NCBI GenBank assembly: GCA_002344975.1
Contig: DDUV01000038.1
Coordinates: forward strand, 1-52,636
Direction of reading: 5' to 3'
Length of the DNA stretch: 52,636 nucleotides
DNA from: Saprospiraceae bacterium UBA2329
GTDB taxonomy: Bacteria; Bacteroidota; Bacteroidia; Chitinophagales; Saprospiraceae
Shown here: positions 8,183-17,310 of the stretch, piece by piece
How the letters are laid out: each line of letters opens with the position of its first letter
Numbering within the stretch: position 1 is the stretch's first letter
Position numbers and translations under genes: made by a program
The notes under the pieces: generated by a model
What the model was told of the DNA's origin: nothing
Seen by the model: only the letters and a program-made list of their open reading frames with translations
The model's database searches: none

Positions 8183-9586
8183 ATGAAATTTGACGTAACC
8201 GTAATCGGATCAGGCCCGGGCGGGTATGTGGCCGCCATTCGCGCCGCACAGCTCGGCCTCAAAACAGCCATCATAGAGCGCTACAATACATTGGGCGGCA
8301 CCTGCCTCAACGTGGGTTGCATCCCATCCAAAGCCCTGCTCGATTCCTCCGAGCACTACCACAACGCGCACGAAAAATTCTCGCAGCACGGCATTCTGCT
8401 CAGCAATCTGCAAGTGGACATGCCGCAGATGATTCGCCGCAAAAACGAGGTGGTGGACCAAACCGTGAAGGGCCTCGATTTTTTGATGAAGAAAAACAAA
8501 ATCGAAGTTTTTCGCGGGCATGGCGCCTTCCTCGGCCCGAACCGCATCCAAATCACTGCCGCCGACGGCGCCGTCACGGAAATCGAAACCGACAAAACGA
8601 TCATTGCCACGGGGTCAAAGCCCATCACGCCGCCTGCTTTCAATTATGACAAAAAGCGGGTCATCACCTCCACCGAAGCGCTCAACATTGAGCAAGTGCC
8701 CTCGCGCATGGTCATCATCGGCGGCGGCGTCATCGGCCTCGAACTCGGCTCTGTTTTCGGCAGGTTAGGCGCCAAAATTGACGTGGTGGAGTTCCTCGAC
8801 CGCATCATTCCTACCATGGACGGCGATTGCAGCAAAGAACTGATGCGTTCGCTCAAAAAAGTCAACATGAATTTCCACCTGCGCCATGCCGTCACTTCGG
8901 TGAAAGCCACAGATACCGGCGTGGAAGTGGAGGTGCAAAAGCGCGATTCGGAGGAAAAATTTACGATTGAGGCCGATTACTGCCTCGTGGCCATTGGTCG
9001 CCGCCCTTATACAGACGGGCTGGGCTTGGACAAAGCCGGCGTGCAGTTGGACGACAAAGGCCGCGTCTTGGTCAACGATCATTTAGAAACCAATGTACCC
9101 GGTATTTATGCCATCGGCGATGTGATTCGCGGGGCCATGCTGGCGCACAAAGCCGAAGAAGAAGGCGTGCTGGTTGCTGAGACGATTGCCGGTCAGAAGC
9201 CGCATATTGACTACAATCTCATTCCGGGAGTGGTTTATACCTGGCCGGAGGTGGCCGCCGTGGGGCGCACCGAGGAGCAACTCAAAGAAGAAGGCATTCC
9301 TTACAAATCGGGCAAGTTTCCGTTCAAAGCATTGGGCCGCGCCCGCGCCAGCACCGACGTGGACGGCATGGTGAAGGTACTCAGCCACAAAGATACCGAC
9401 GAGATATTGGGCGTACACATTGTTGGCCCCCGCGCTGCCGACATGATTGCAGAAGCAGTGGCGCTGATGGAGTTTCGGGCTTCCGCCGAAGACGCCGCCC
9501 GCATGAGTCACGCGCATCCTACTTATACAGAGGCGTTTAAGGAAGCTGCATTGGCGGCTACGGCCAACCGGGCTATACACGTCTGA
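8183..9586 (+). CDS. lpdA: Dihydrolipoyl dehydrogenase (E3)
   Basis: 467 residues, full length. FAD-binding GSGPGGYVAAIRAAQLG, the redox disulfide GGTCLNVGCIPSK, the NAD-binding GGGVIGLELGSVFGRLGA, the FAD site AIGDV, and the C-terminal interface HAHPTYTEAFKEAA with the catalytic His are all present. It reoxidises dihydrolipoamide in pyruvate/2-oxoglutarate dehydrogenase and glycine cleavage complexes. It starts nine bases after the ricT stop, so the two may share a message although the functions are unrelated. Confidence 0.97.
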   Translation: MKFDVTVIGSGPGGYVAAIRAAQLGLKTAIIERYNTLGGTCLNVGCIPSKALLDSSEHYHNAHEKFSQHGILLSNLQVDMPQMIRRKNEVVDQTVKGLDFLMKKNKIEVFRGHGAFLGPNRIQITAADGAVTEIETDKTIIATGSKPITPPAFNYDKKRVITSTEALNIEQVPSRMVIIGGGVIGLELGSVFGRLGAKIDVVEFLDRIIPTMDGDCSKELMRSLKKVNMNFHLRHAVTSVKATDTGVEVEVQKRDSEEKFTIEADYCLVAIGRRPYTDGLGLDKAGVQLDDKGRVLVNDHLETNVPGIYAIGDVIRGAMLAHKAEEEGVLVAETIAGQKPHIDYNLIPGVVYTWPEVAAVGRTEEQLKEEGIPYKSGKFPFKALGRARASTDVDGMVKVLSHKDTDEILGVHIVGPRAADMIAEAVALMEFRASAEDAARMSHAHPTYTEAFKEAALAATANRAIHV

Positions 9587-9601
9587 GGGGGAAGTGCTTT
9601 C

Positions 9602-9979
9602 TCACTCCACCTCGCCCTGCACGCTGAGTACGTCCGGGCCTTTGACGCCGTGGAAAAACACTTTGACGGTTTTGTAAAAATAGCCGACTTGCGCCGCATT
9701 GTACTCCACCAAAACGGAGGCCGTATCTCCCGGTGGTATGGGCATTTCGGGCCAGTCAACGGCGGTGCAGCCGCAGGGCGTGCGTACGTTGTCTATGAGC
9801 AATGGGCGAGAGCTTTTGTTTTTTAAAACGAACCGATGCTGTGCCGGGCGGCCGCGGGTGAGCAACCCGAAATCGTAGTCTTTAACGCCCGTCCATTCTG
9901 CCGGCCGGGCCGTATCGCCGGCAAAGGCAGACAGCAGGAGCAGGCCGGACACAAGCAGGGCAAGGGTTTGTTTTTGCAT
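9602..9979 (-). CDS. Exported DUF1573-family protein
   Basis: 125 residues starting MQKQTLALLVSGLLLLSAFAG, a clear signal peptide. The mature part has the DUF1573 (ASH/MSP-like beta-sandwich) pattern: YDFGLLTRGRPAQHRFVLKNKSSRPL, then VRTPCGCTAVDWP with its CGC, then PPGDTASVLVEYN. Bacteroidota encode many such periplasmic proteins; the function is not established. The start at 9979 is chosen because it lies five bases after the upstream stop. Last gene of a three-gene leftward operon. Confidence 0.87.
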   Translation of the reverse strand: MQKQTLALLVSGLLLLSAFAGDTARPAEWTGVKDYDFGLLTRGRPAQHRFVLKNKSSRPLLIDNVRTPCGCTAVDWPEMPIPPGDTASVLVEYNAAQVGYFYKTVKVFFHGVKGPDVLSVQGEVE

Positions 9980-9984
9980 GAAAA

Positions 9985-10215
9985 TCAAGGATTTACCGTG
10001 TGAAAGGCAACGATTTTTACAGGAGTGCCCCACATAAAAATATCGAACTCCTCATCCGCTTCTTCCACCGTAACTTTCACCGTGCGGTTTTCAAACTTGA
10101 GTTGTTCAGGCATGTTCACCGGTCGCCATTCGCGGCCCTGCGCATCCACGATGCCCCAGCAGCCCGGGCCTACTGCCACGCGCGTCACTTTGCCCTCTAT
10201 TGCTTGCTTTTTCAT
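9985..10215 (-). CDS. Small OB-fold-like protein
   Basis: 76 residues, MKKQAIEGKVTRVAVGPGCWGIVDAQGR..., ending KIVAFHTVNP. The alternating beta pattern (VTRVAVGPGCWGIVDAQGREWRPVNMP, VKVTVEEA, MWGTPVKIV) resembles small stand-alone OB-fold proteins that are often annotated hypothetical. It lies five bases after the HTH gene stop and five bases before the DUF1573 start, so translation is probably coupled. Function unknown. Confidence 0.75.
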   Translation of the reverse strand: MKKQAIEGKVTRVAVGPGCWGIVDAQGREWRPVNMPEQLKFENRTVKVTVEEADEEFDIFMWGTPVKIVAFHTVNP

Positions 10216-10220
10216 ATTGG

Positions 10221-10649
10221 TTATGGTTGGTTGTTGTCTGATGGATGGGGCGCCCATTGTTCCATAAAAGACTGAATCTGTCCGATGGCCTCCGCCTGTT
10301 GCATCATCATTTCCTTGATGGTTCGGATTTCGTCGGGAACAGAAGTGCCGTTGTGAGCAGGCGCTCCGTGGAAGCCATTGTGAGCGGGGGCGCCGTTGTG
10401 CGTGGCCGGGGCAGGATCAGTCAGAATCATCGGCTCCAGCCCCGACAGCAGGTAAGCGGGGTTGAGGCGGTACTGCTCTGTGGCTTTGCGCAACAACTCT
10501 ACTGTGACCTCCCGACGGCCATTGACGATTTCGGAAAAACTTTGCGGGAGGTAACCCAGCGACACGGCAAACTGCCTCCCCGAACGCACCTTGTTGGTGC
10601 TTTTGAGTTGCTCAAAGCAGTCTAAAAATCGCTTGGTTACCGTGTTCAT
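10221..10649 (-). CDS. Helix-turn-helix (XRE-like) regulator
   Basis: 142 residues. The N-terminal ~70 residues form a Cro/XRE-like HTH: RFLDCFEQLKSTNKVRSGRQFAVSLGYLPQSFSEIVNGRREVTVELLRKATEQYRLNPAYLL. A linker with repeated HNGAPAHNG units and a short C-terminal helix (IRTIKEMMMQQAEAIGQIQSFM) suitable for oligomerisation follow. The bacteroidotal 'phage repressor-like' HTH proteins look similar. It heads the three-gene operon and is divergent from the DEAD-box gene across a shared promoter region, so autoregulation is plausible but not shown. Confidence 0.8.
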   Translation of the reverse strand: MNTVTKRFLDCFEQLKSTNKVRSGRQFAVSLGYLPQSFSEIVNGRREVTVELLRKATEQYRLNPAYLLSGLEPMILTDPAPATHNGAPAHNGFHGAPAHNGTSVPDEIRTIKEMMMQQAEAIGQIQSFMEQWAPHPSDNNQP

Positions 10650-10685
10650 ATATAGGCGACGAGGCTAAACGGGCGCTGCGTCAAA

Positions 10686-10693
10686 CAAAAATA
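10686..10693 (-). promoter_or_regulatory. -7 promoter element (TATTTTTG) of the HTH operon
   Basis: TATTTTTG on the minus strand fits TAnnTTTG and lies 36 bases before the HTH start codon. Confidence 0.55.
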
Positions 10694-10748
10694 GTACTTT
10701 ATTGCACCCGGCAATGCCTGCGGGCAAAAATTTTTGCCTAAAATCCTG

Positions 10749-10756
10749 TATCTTTG
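10749..10756 (+). promoter_or_regulatory. -7 promoter element (TATCTTTG) of the DEAD-box gene
   Basis: TATCTTTG, a perfect TAnnTTTG, 23 bases before the TTG start of the helicase gene. It supports the TTG start, because no ATG lies between. Confidence 0.65.
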
Positions 10757-10779
10757 CGTCCTAACTTAATATTGACACT

Positions 10780-12144
10780 TTGAAATTTTCAGAATTCGGA
10801 CTTACCGAAGCCCTCATGGAAGGGCTTGAAGCCATGCGCTTCGATAATGCGACCCCCATACAGGAACAAGCCATTCCGGCCATCATGGAAGGGCGCGATG
10901 TGTTGGCCTGCGCACAGACCGGCACCGGCAAAACCGCCGCTTTTTTGCTTCCCGTTTTACACCGCATCACCGAGGCGCCGCCCACAGGCATTGATACGCT
11001 CATCATTGTGCCCACCCGCGAACTCGCCATGCAGATAGATCAGCAACTCGAAGGGTTTTCCTACTTCACGCCCGTCAGTGCGGTAGCCATTTACGGCGGT
11101 CGCGACGGCCATTCGATGGAATTGGAGCGCAATGCCCTCAAAAAAGGAGCGCCCATCGTGATTGCCACGCCCGGCCGCTTCATTGCCCACCTCGATCTGG
11201 GCTACGTCAACCTCTCTACGGTGCGGCACCTCATTTTGGACGAAGCCGACCGCATGTTGGACATGGGTTTTGCGCCCGACATCAACAAGATCACAAGCCA
11301 GGTGCCGCGTTCCCGCCAAACGCTCATGTTTTCGGCCACCATGCCGCCGCAGATTCGCAAGTTTGTCAAAGACCTGATGCGCAATCCGCTCGAAATCACC
11401 ATTGCAGTTTCCCGGCCTGCCGAAAAAATACGCCAGTTGGCCTTCGAGGTGGAAGACGAGGCCAAATACCCATTGGTGGAACGCCTGCTCGCAGAGCGCG
11501 AAAACTTGGAGCGCGTCATCATTTTTGCAGGTTCCAAAATCAAAGTACGCGAAGTCGCACAGCGCCTCTCCAAACGGGGCATGAAAGTAGCGGCCATCCA
11601 CTCAGACCTCGAACAGGCCGAGCGCGAAGAACGGCTCCTCGCTTTTCGCAACGGTTCGCTGCCTGTTGTAGTAGCTACCGACGTACTCTCCAGGGGTATA
11701 GATGTGAAGGGCATAGATATGGTCATCAATTTTGATGTGCCCGGCGATGCCGAAGACTATGTACACCGCATTGGGCGCACCGCCCGCGCCGAGGCCATGG
11801 GGGAAGCCATCACGTTCATCAATCGCAAAGACCGCATGCGTTTTGGCCGCATTGAAAAACTGATAGGCCGCGTCATTGAAAAGGAAAGAATCGGTGGCGA
11901 ATCCGGCCCATCAGGCGATGCGCAGCGTCAGGAGCGCGGCGAGCGCCGTCAAAGGCCGCCCCGCAGGTCGAATTCATCGCAGCAGGGCAATGCCCCCCGG
12001 CAGCAACGCCCCCCCCAACAGGGCGATGCCGGAGCTGGTCAGGCATCATCTGCCGAGCAGCAAAAGAAGAAGCGCAGAAACAAGCGGAAAAACCGCAGCG
12101 GCGGGCCAAGACCGGACAATGCGCCGCCGAGGCAGGATTCATAA
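10780..12144 (+). CDS. DEAD-box RNA helicase (RhlE-like)
   Basis: 454 residues. All helicase motifs are readable: Q motif (ATPIQEQAIP), AQTGTGKT, PTRELAMQ, TPGRF, DEADRMLDMGF, SATMP, IIFAGSK, VATDVLSRGIDVKG and HRIGRTARA. The C-terminal ~75 residues are basic and low-complexity (RQERGERRQRPPRRS ... KKKRRNKRKNRSGG), as in RhlE/cold-shock helicases, giving RNA affinity. It unwinds short RNA duplexes in ribosome assembly or mRNA turnover. The start is TTG (MKFSEFGL), unusual but supported by the promoter position and family N-terminus. Confidence 0.94.
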   Translation: MKFSEFGLTEALMEGLEAMRFDNATPIQEQAIPAIMEGRDVLACAQTGTGKTAAFLLPVLHRITEAPPTGIDTLIIVPTRELAMQIDQQLEGFSYFTPVSAVAIYGGRDGHSMELERNALKKGAPIVIATPGRFIAHLDLGYVNLSTVRHLILDEADRMLDMGFAPDINKITSQVPRSRQTLMFSATMPPQIRKFVKDLMRNPLEITIAVSRPAEKIRQLAFEVEDEAKYPLVERLLAERENLERVIIFAGSKIKVREVAQRLSKRGMKVAAIHSDLEQAEREERLLAFRNGSLPVVVATDVLSRGIDVKGIDMVINFDVPGDAEDYVHRIGRTARAEAMGEAITFINRKDRMRFGRIEKLIGRVIEKERIGGESGPSGDAQRQERGERRQRPPRRSNSSQQGNAPRQQRPPQQGDAGAGQASSAEQQKKKRRNKRKNRSGGPRPDNAPPRQDS

Positions 12145-12155
12145 AATTCTAAACT

Positions 12156-12548
12156 ATGGCTGGTCTCAACGATGACACAACGCTGTTCTTGGACACTCTG
12201 AACCACCCGCTTCGTGCGGATATCGAGGTGCTGAGGCATCTGATTTTGAGCGCAGACGACAGGCTGGCGGAGAACACCAAATGGAATGCGCCCAATTACA
12301 GCGTCGGAGGCGAAGACCGAGTCACCATGCGGATTCAGCCACCGAGGCATTTACAAGTGATTTTTCATCGCGGCGCCAAAAAGCTTGACCAACCCTCCAC
12401 AAGAATCATCGAAGACAACGCCCGTCTCCTGGCCTGGAAAGAAAATGACCGGGCCGTTGCGACCTTTAAAACCCTGGCCGACATGGAGAAAAGCCGGCTG
12501 GATTTTATCAAAATCATACAAGACTGGATAGAGGCTACCTGCGTGTGA
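12156..12548 (+). CDS. DUF1801/YdhG-like domain protein
   Basis: 130 residues, MAGLNDDTTLFLDTLNHPLRADIEVLRHLILSADDRLAENTKWNAPNYSVGGEDRVTMRI. The helical N-terminus, the ENTKWNAPNYS segment and the beta hairpin are typical of the DUF1801 fold; biochemical function is not established. It begins eleven bases after the helicase stop and is probably read from the same message. Confidence 0.8.
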   Translation: MAGLNDDTTLFLDTLNHPLRADIEVLRHLILSADDRLAENTKWNAPNYSVGGEDRVTMRIQPPRHLQVIFHRGAKKLDQPSTRIIEDNARLLAWKENDRAVATFKTLADMEKSRLDFIKIIQDWIEATCV

Positions 12549-12550
12549 TT

Positions 12551-13705
12551 TCAAATGGCGGCACTGTCGTCTTTTATCACAAATTCTCTGAAATTGCCAG
12601 GGTGAACGACTTTGAAGTGGGCATCGGGATAGGCATTGGCCCACCCTGTCGGCGCCTTAGCATTCGGTTTGCTCCATTTCATTTCATAGCCATACAACTG
12701 CCCGCCTCGCTCTTCTATCCAGTCTATCTCCTGCTGGTCGTAAGTGCGCCAAAAGAAATTATTGGACATGAGACGGGTATAATGCTGGTATTTGATGCGT
12801 TCGCTCAGAATGAAATTCTCCCACAAGGCGCCTTGATCGTTTCTCAATTCGATGGGATTGAAATTGGAAATGAGTGTGTTGCGGATGCCGTTGTCAACAA
12901 AATACCACTTGGAATTTTTGGTAATTTCCTTTCGCAAGTTGCGGGAGTACCCTCGTACATTAAAAATGATAAATACCTCTGCCAGCAGATTCAGGTAGCG
13001 TTCAACGGTGTTTTTGTCCATGGACAATTGCCTGCCAAGCTCGCTGAGAGAAACTTCGCTGCCTGTCTGGAATGCTAAAAGGCGGAGCAAGTCTGTTATT
13101 TTGTGTGTATTGCGCAATCCTTCCAGTTCCAGAATGTCCTTGAGCAGGTAATCTCGAACCATTTCGGTGAGATAGGCCACTTTGTCTTGTCTGTCAGGTA
13201 AATGCAATAACTCCGGATAAGAACCCAGTACTAAGCGCTCCTGCATACGACTCTGTTGAGTGAGGTAGTCTTCGTCATAAGAAAACTCCAGCTCTGACGG
13301 CGGGAACATATAAAACGTCCATTTTCGTCCGGTCAAAGGTTCTCCCAATTGCCGGTTGAGATCGAAAGCGGAAGACCCGGTAGCAATGATTTTCAAACCC
13401 TCCACATGATCTATGAAAAGTTTCAATACAGCCCCGATCTCCCTGATTTTCTGAGCCTCGTCAATGACTAAAAGTTTTTTTCCACCTGTCAGGTTGCGAT
13501 AGTGTTCAACACTGCGATGCTCCAGTAGTTTCCCCAGCTCAATATCTTCCCCGCTCCAATACAGATATGGCTCCGAGACTTCTTCTAAAAACAGGTTCAG
13601 TAAAAAGGTCTTACCCACGCGCCTCGGCCCCAATAAAAGCAAGACTTTTCCGGGCATCAATTTAGACGATAATTGGTCGTACAAACTTCTTTTTAGTACT
13701 TTCAT
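12551..13705 (-). CDS. AAA ATPase with DUF4143 C-terminus
   Basis: 384 residues. The N-terminal ATPase has LLGPRRVGKT (Walker A), KLLVIDEAQK (Walker B) and IATGSSAFDL. A winged-helix-like segment (SLSELGRQLSMDKNTVERYLNLL) follows, then a DUF4143 restriction-endonuclease-like domain ending with EIDWIEERGGQLYGYEMKW, which keeps the D...E.K arrangement. These COG1373-type proteins are common accessory genes in Bacteroidota; role unknown. The gene is AT-richer than its neighbours and converges on the DUF1801 gene with two bases between stops, both signs of an insert. A palindromic operator overlaps its promoter. Confidence 0.88.
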   Translation of the reverse strand: MKVLKRSLYDQLSSKLMPGKVLLLLGPRRVGKTFLLNLFLEEVSEPYLYWSGEDIELGKLLEHRSVEHYRNLTGGKKLLVIDEAQKIREIGAVLKLFIDHVEGLKIIATGSSAFDLNRQLGEPLTGRKWTFYMFPPSELEFSYDEDYLTQQSRMQERLVLGSYPELLHLPDRQDKVAYLTEMVRDYLLKDILELEGLRNTHKITDLLRLLAFQTGSEVSLSELGRQLSMDKNTVERYLNLLAEVFIIFNVRGYSRNLRKEITKNSKWYFVDNGIRNTLISNFNPIELRNDQGALWENFILSERIKYQHYTRLMSNNFFWRTYDQQEIDWIEERGGQLYGYEMKWSKPNAKAPTGWANAYPDAHFKVVHPGNFREFVIKDDSAAI

Positions 13706-13744
13706 AACATTGGCAGCCGATGGTTTACGGTCGGGCTACTGCCG

Positions 13745-13752
13745 CAAATATA
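13745..13752 (-). promoter_or_regulatory. -7 promoter element (TATATTTG) of the AAA/DUF4143 gene
   Basis: Perfect TAnnTTTG on the minus strand, 39 bases before the ATG at 13705. Confidence 0.6.
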
Positions 13753-13758
13753 AATCAA

Positions 13759-13820
13759 ATTCACCGAATTAACGTTAATTCAGTGAATCAATTCTCTTTA
13801 TTTGGCTAAATTCGGTGAAT
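13759..13820. promoter_or_regulatory. Near-perfect 30-bp palindrome plus extra half-site: putative operator
   Basis: Positions 13759-13788 form a palindrome centred on AACGTT, with halves ATTCACCGAATTAAC and GTTAATTCAGTGAAT differing at one pair. A further copy of the half-site (AATTCGGTGAAT) is at 13809-13820. The palindrome starts six bases upstream of the -7 element of the AAA gene, where a repressor would block polymerase. Confidence 0.6.
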
Positions 13821-13928
13821 TGGCGTGGTGTGGCCCAAAACATGTTGGTTAAATCCTGAAGGTCTTCTGAACAGAAACCAATGGATATCAAAACAAAAAT
13901 CAGGCAGCGTCCGTGAGTACTTTAATTT

Positions 13929-13936
13929 TACATTTG
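13929..13936 (+). promoter_or_regulatory. -7 promoter element (TACATTTG) of the WG-repeat genes
   Basis: Perfect TAnnTTTG, 35 bases before the ATG at 13972. Confidence 0.6.
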
Positions 13937-13971
13937 CAGTCTGAATTATTCGAGCAAACCAATAACACGCT

Positions 13972-15558
13972 ATGAAACTATCAACAACCCTGCGCATCTT
14001 TGCCACGGTATGCCTGCTCCAACTTGCCACCGTGCTTCCCGCCCAGCAACCCGACGTATTGGAAGAACTACCCCGGACTATTCAAAAAACAACAAAGCCG
14101 CCCGCCCCTGCCGGTTACGCCTACAACGACTACGGCCAGATCGTTACGGCTCAGCAGGCGTATTGGAGCGAGTTGGGCAGCCACTATACCCGTAAATTTT
14201 CCCAGAATGGCAAAAACGGCATGAAGGCTCAGGACGGAACCGTACTCATCCCCGCCGAATACGACGACCTGCACTTCCAATACTGCGGCTTCATGGTGGC
14301 ATCGAAAGAGGGGAAATTCGGTGTCATCAACGAGGCCAACAAGGTGGTCATTCCTTTCGACTATAAACGGCTTGAGTTGCTTTACAAACCATTAGCATTT
14401 CAGGTGCCCAAAGGCGTTCCCTTAGAAGACCTTCGCCTGCTCGCCACCCGCGACGACGGGCAGTCGGGCCTCCTCAACGGAAAAGGTGAACTTGTTTTTC
14501 CTTTCCGTGAAAACCGCTACGTCCAAGTGGCCTATTTCTACCCTGCTGCGCGTACCACGCAGGGCTATGTGACCACCGAACTGCCTGACTACCAGTCTGC
14601 CATGCGCCAAACGGCACTGATCTACCACCAACCGGATGAAAAAGGCATAGTGGCAATGGACGGCAAAATCCTCCTGCCCTTCGAATATGCAGCCATAGAT
14701 GTCTCGTATGGAACCGACGAGCGCCCAGCAGAACATCCAGAATGGGTACAGGTTTGCAGCGCAGACAACGCGTGCGGTATTTTTGATATGCGCCGCCGTG
14801 CCTGGATGATCGAACCCAAGTTTTATGGGGGCATAGCGCTGATGCAGGCCTCGCCGTCGCTTTTTGTCACCCAAGCCGAAACGGAGCCGGATGAGCATGG
14901 CGTGACCTATACCCGATACGGCGTCATTGACAGCACCGGACGCACGGTACTACCTTTTGAATATATGGAATTCGGCCTTTCATTCCTCTATCAGAGCCGG
15001 TTGCATATCTGGGCGCAGAAGATGGGCAAATGGGGCGTGGTGGACATAGACAATAAAGTGGTGATGCCCTTTGAACATCCTAAAGTCATCCAACACTTGA
15101 AAATGGAGCGCGGGCCGCATTTTTCACTCAAAGACCCCGCGGGAGAGCTCTTTGGTGTGCTTTCTTTGGAGGGCAAATTGGCGGTACCGTTGAAATACAA
15201 ATGGTTGGGCGATCAAAACGGGCGTCTGATCATTTTCGTAAACGAGCAGATGAAGTGCGGATTGGTCAACGATCAGGGCCGGGAAGTCTTGCCGGGCATT
15301 TATACAGATATTCAGTTGCTCAGGCATGGCTTTTTTTACATCAATGCAGAAAGCAAGCTGGGTCTTGTTGATCCTTCGGGGAAAATATTGGCGCAACCGA
15401 CTTACCGAGGCGCCTATCTGGAGAACACGCTGCCTGCTTTTTCCGGCGACTTCAAAGCCAAAGGCATTCCCGAAGCGGAGGTCGTGACGGTGCTGACCCG
15501 CGAGGACGGGGCGGCTGTTGTTGTTTTGAAGAATGGAAAAATGATCGGTCTGGACTAA
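13972..15558 (+). CDS. Exported WG-repeat protein 1
   Basis: 528 residues with a signal peptide (MKLSTTLRIFATVCLLQLATVLPAQQ). The mature protein is built of about eight WG (KWGxxD...VxPFxY) repeats: GKFGVINEANKVVIPFDY, EKGIVAMDGKILLPFEY, RYGVIDSTGRTVLPFEY, GKWGVVDIDNKVVMPFEH, KCGLVNDQGREVLP and SKLGLVDPSGKILAQPTY are easy to see. WG repeats form a beta-propeller or solenoid; their role in Bacteroidota exported proteins is not defined. First of two adjacent WG genes nine bases apart, most likely one transcript. Confidence 0.88.
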   Translation: MKLSTTLRIFATVCLLQLATVLPAQQPDVLEELPRTIQKTTKPPAPAGYAYNDYGQIVTAQQAYWSELGSHYTRKFSQNGKNGMKAQDGTVLIPAEYDDLHFQYCGFMVASKEGKFGVINEANKVVIPFDYKRLELLYKPLAFQVPKGVPLEDLRLLATRDDGQSGLLNGKGELVFPFRENRYVQVAYFYPAARTTQGYVTTELPDYQSAMRQTALIYHQPDEKGIVAMDGKILLPFEYAAIDVSYGTDERPAEHPEWVQVCSADNACGIFDMRRRAWMIEPKFYGGIALMQASPSLFVTQAETEPDEHGVTYTRYGVIDSTGRTVLPFEYMEFGLSFLYQSRLHIWAQKMGKWGVVDIDNKVVMPFEHPKVIQHLKMERGPHFSLKDPAGELFGVLSLEGKLAVPLKYKWLGDQNGRLIIFVNEQMKCGLVNDQGREVLPGIYTDIQLLRHGFFYINAESKLGLVDPSGKILAQPTYRGAYLENTLPAFSGDFKAKGIPEAEVVTVLTREDGAAVVVLKNGKMIGLD

Positions 15559-15567
15559 AACAACTCT

Positions 15568-17274
15568 ATGCGCATCTTACAGTTTCTTCTTGCTCTTTTT
15601 ACCTGTTTGCCCCTCTTCGCACAGGTGGATGCCCCTATGGTACAGATAAACCGGGAATTGGAATCCGCCTACCGCGATTCAGTCGCAAGACACGAAGATT
15701 TCGGCGCTATCCTGCATTACCAACCGCATCGTTGCCGAAGCCGATATGGGCGTTTCGGTTGGGTGGACAAATACCATAAAGTGGTCATTCCATTTGATTA
15801 TCAGGAGTTTCCTGAGTATTTATCAGACTTCAATCCAGCTAAAAAAGAAGGAAAACATGGTGCTGTTGATGCTAAAGGAAAGACCATTGTTCCTTTCAAA
15901 TACTCGTCTTTATCTCCTTATTACGCGCAGCGATTGGTCATTTGCAGGGATGGATCGTACCAAATAACCGTTTTCGACTTTGAGGGCCGGGTCGTTATTC
16001 CCGAAGAAAAGTTATACAATATCTGGCTCTTCAACGACAGTACGCTGGCCGTGCAGGACTTCAGCAAGAAAGACGTCAGAACCTATGATCTTCGGGGGCG
16101 GCCCATTAAAACCTGGGCATATTCGCACATCTACCATTTTTCTTCCGGCCGCATTCTTACAAGCCGGGACACCCTGATGGGGTTGGGCACGGCTACCACG
16201 CATGGAATGCTGGACCCCGGCGGAAAGGTGCTCGTGCCTTTGGAATATACCAGCATTGAATGGGAAAAAGGCGATTGGGCGAGAGTCGCCAATTACAAAA
16301 CCAAAACAGGCGGTCTGTTCCAGATCAGCACACAGACACTTCACCCCGACAAATACTACAAAGTCCTCCCACCGGACCCGCTCGGAAATTTTACCTTTTG
16401 GGAAGGCGCCTCGTGGGAGCAGACCAAGGCCGGTCTGATGGATGCTCATTTCAAAGTTATTTTTCCTCCAGCCTACAACGATATTCGTTTTTTGGACGAA
16501 AAAGGACATTATGCCCTGCACGCCGGGCGCAACAACCGAGGCTACCTGCGCGGTGTGGGCAACGCCCGTGGCGAGGTGGTCGCAGACACTACGTTGTTAG
16601 GATTCGAGCCGGTGATACACGAAAAAAAAGTGGGGCAAAACGCGCGCGGGCAGTGGATCATAGTATATGATACCTTGCCGTTCTTTGTTTTTGAAGACGC
16701 CCGGTCTGGCCAAAAAGGCTTGTGGCATCGGCAAGCCGGGCAGCTTCGGGCCGCAGCATTCGACAGATTTGAGGCAGTTACAGATACCACTTTTATTCAG
16801 GAAAAAGGCGATACTTCCTTTCTGTTTCATATTGACGGGCGTCCATTAGCCGGCCCTTACTATCGCATCTGGCGTGGTCGGATAGATGATTATCTCCTTG
16901 TCCGCCCGAATTGGAACGACGAATACATCCTGCTCACTCAGGATGGCCGCTTCATCCGCCGGCTCGAAGGCGAACCCCGCCGTCTGGCTGACGGCATTTA
17001 CACTATGGGTCGTTATGGCAATAAAACATCCGGGTACGGCAAGGTAAAAGAGTATGGTTTCTTTGACAGGGCTTTGAACCCCATCACCGGACTTGTCTTC
17101 GATGCTGAACCGAAATCTATGGACGGACTCAATACCCAGCAAAAAATACGCGTACTGAACCGGCCGCATCCAACAGGCTATGGGCGCTGGGTAGGGTACA
17201 TGCGGGAAGGATTGGACGAGACGCTCATATTGATAGATGATGCGGGAAAGACTTTTGAGATTAGGGCGGAGTAA
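15568..17274 (+). CDS. Exported WG-repeat protein 2
   Basis: 568 residues with a signal peptide (MRILQFLLALFTCLPLFAQ). WG-type units are more diverged than in the preceding paralogue: RFGWVDKYHKVVIPFDYQ, KHGAVDAKGKTIVPFKYS, TTHGMLDPGGKVLVPLEY, TKAGLMDAHFKVIFPPAY. The C-terminal third is less regular (KGLWHRQAGQLRAAAFDRF, VKEYGFFDRALNPITG). A surface or periplasmic repeat protein of unknown role. The gene begins nine bases after its neighbour and ends before a repeated hairpin terminator. Confidence 0.85.
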   Translation: MRILQFLLALFTCLPLFAQVDAPMVQINRELESAYRDSVARHEDFGAILHYQPHRCRSRYGRFGWVDKYHKVVIPFDYQEFPEYLSDFNPAKKEGKHGAVDAKGKTIVPFKYSSLSPYYAQRLVICRDGSYQITVFDFEGRVVIPEEKLYNIWLFNDSTLAVQDFSKKDVRTYDLRGRPIKTWAYSHIYHFSSGRILTSRDTLMGLGTATTHGMLDPGGKVLVPLEYTSIEWEKGDWARVANYKTKTGGLFQISTQTLHPDKYYKVLPPDPLGNFTFWEGASWEQTKAGLMDAHFKVIFPPAYNDIRFLDEKGHYALHAGRNNRGYLRGVGNARGEVVADTTLLGFEPVIHEKKVGQNARGQWIIVYDTLPFFVFEDARSGQKGLWHRQAGQLRAAAFDRFEAVTDTTFIQEKGDTSFLFHIDGRPLAGPYYRIWRGRIDDYLLVRPNWNDEYILLTQDGRFIRRLEGEPRRLADGIYTMGRYGNKTSGYGKVKEYGFFDRALNPITGLVFDAEPKSMDGLNTQQKIRVLNRPHPTGYGRWVGYMREGLDETLILIDDAGKTFEIRAE

Positions 17275-17310
17275 GTGACTCCTTTCTGATAGCGAGGAGG
17301 CTATCCCAAT

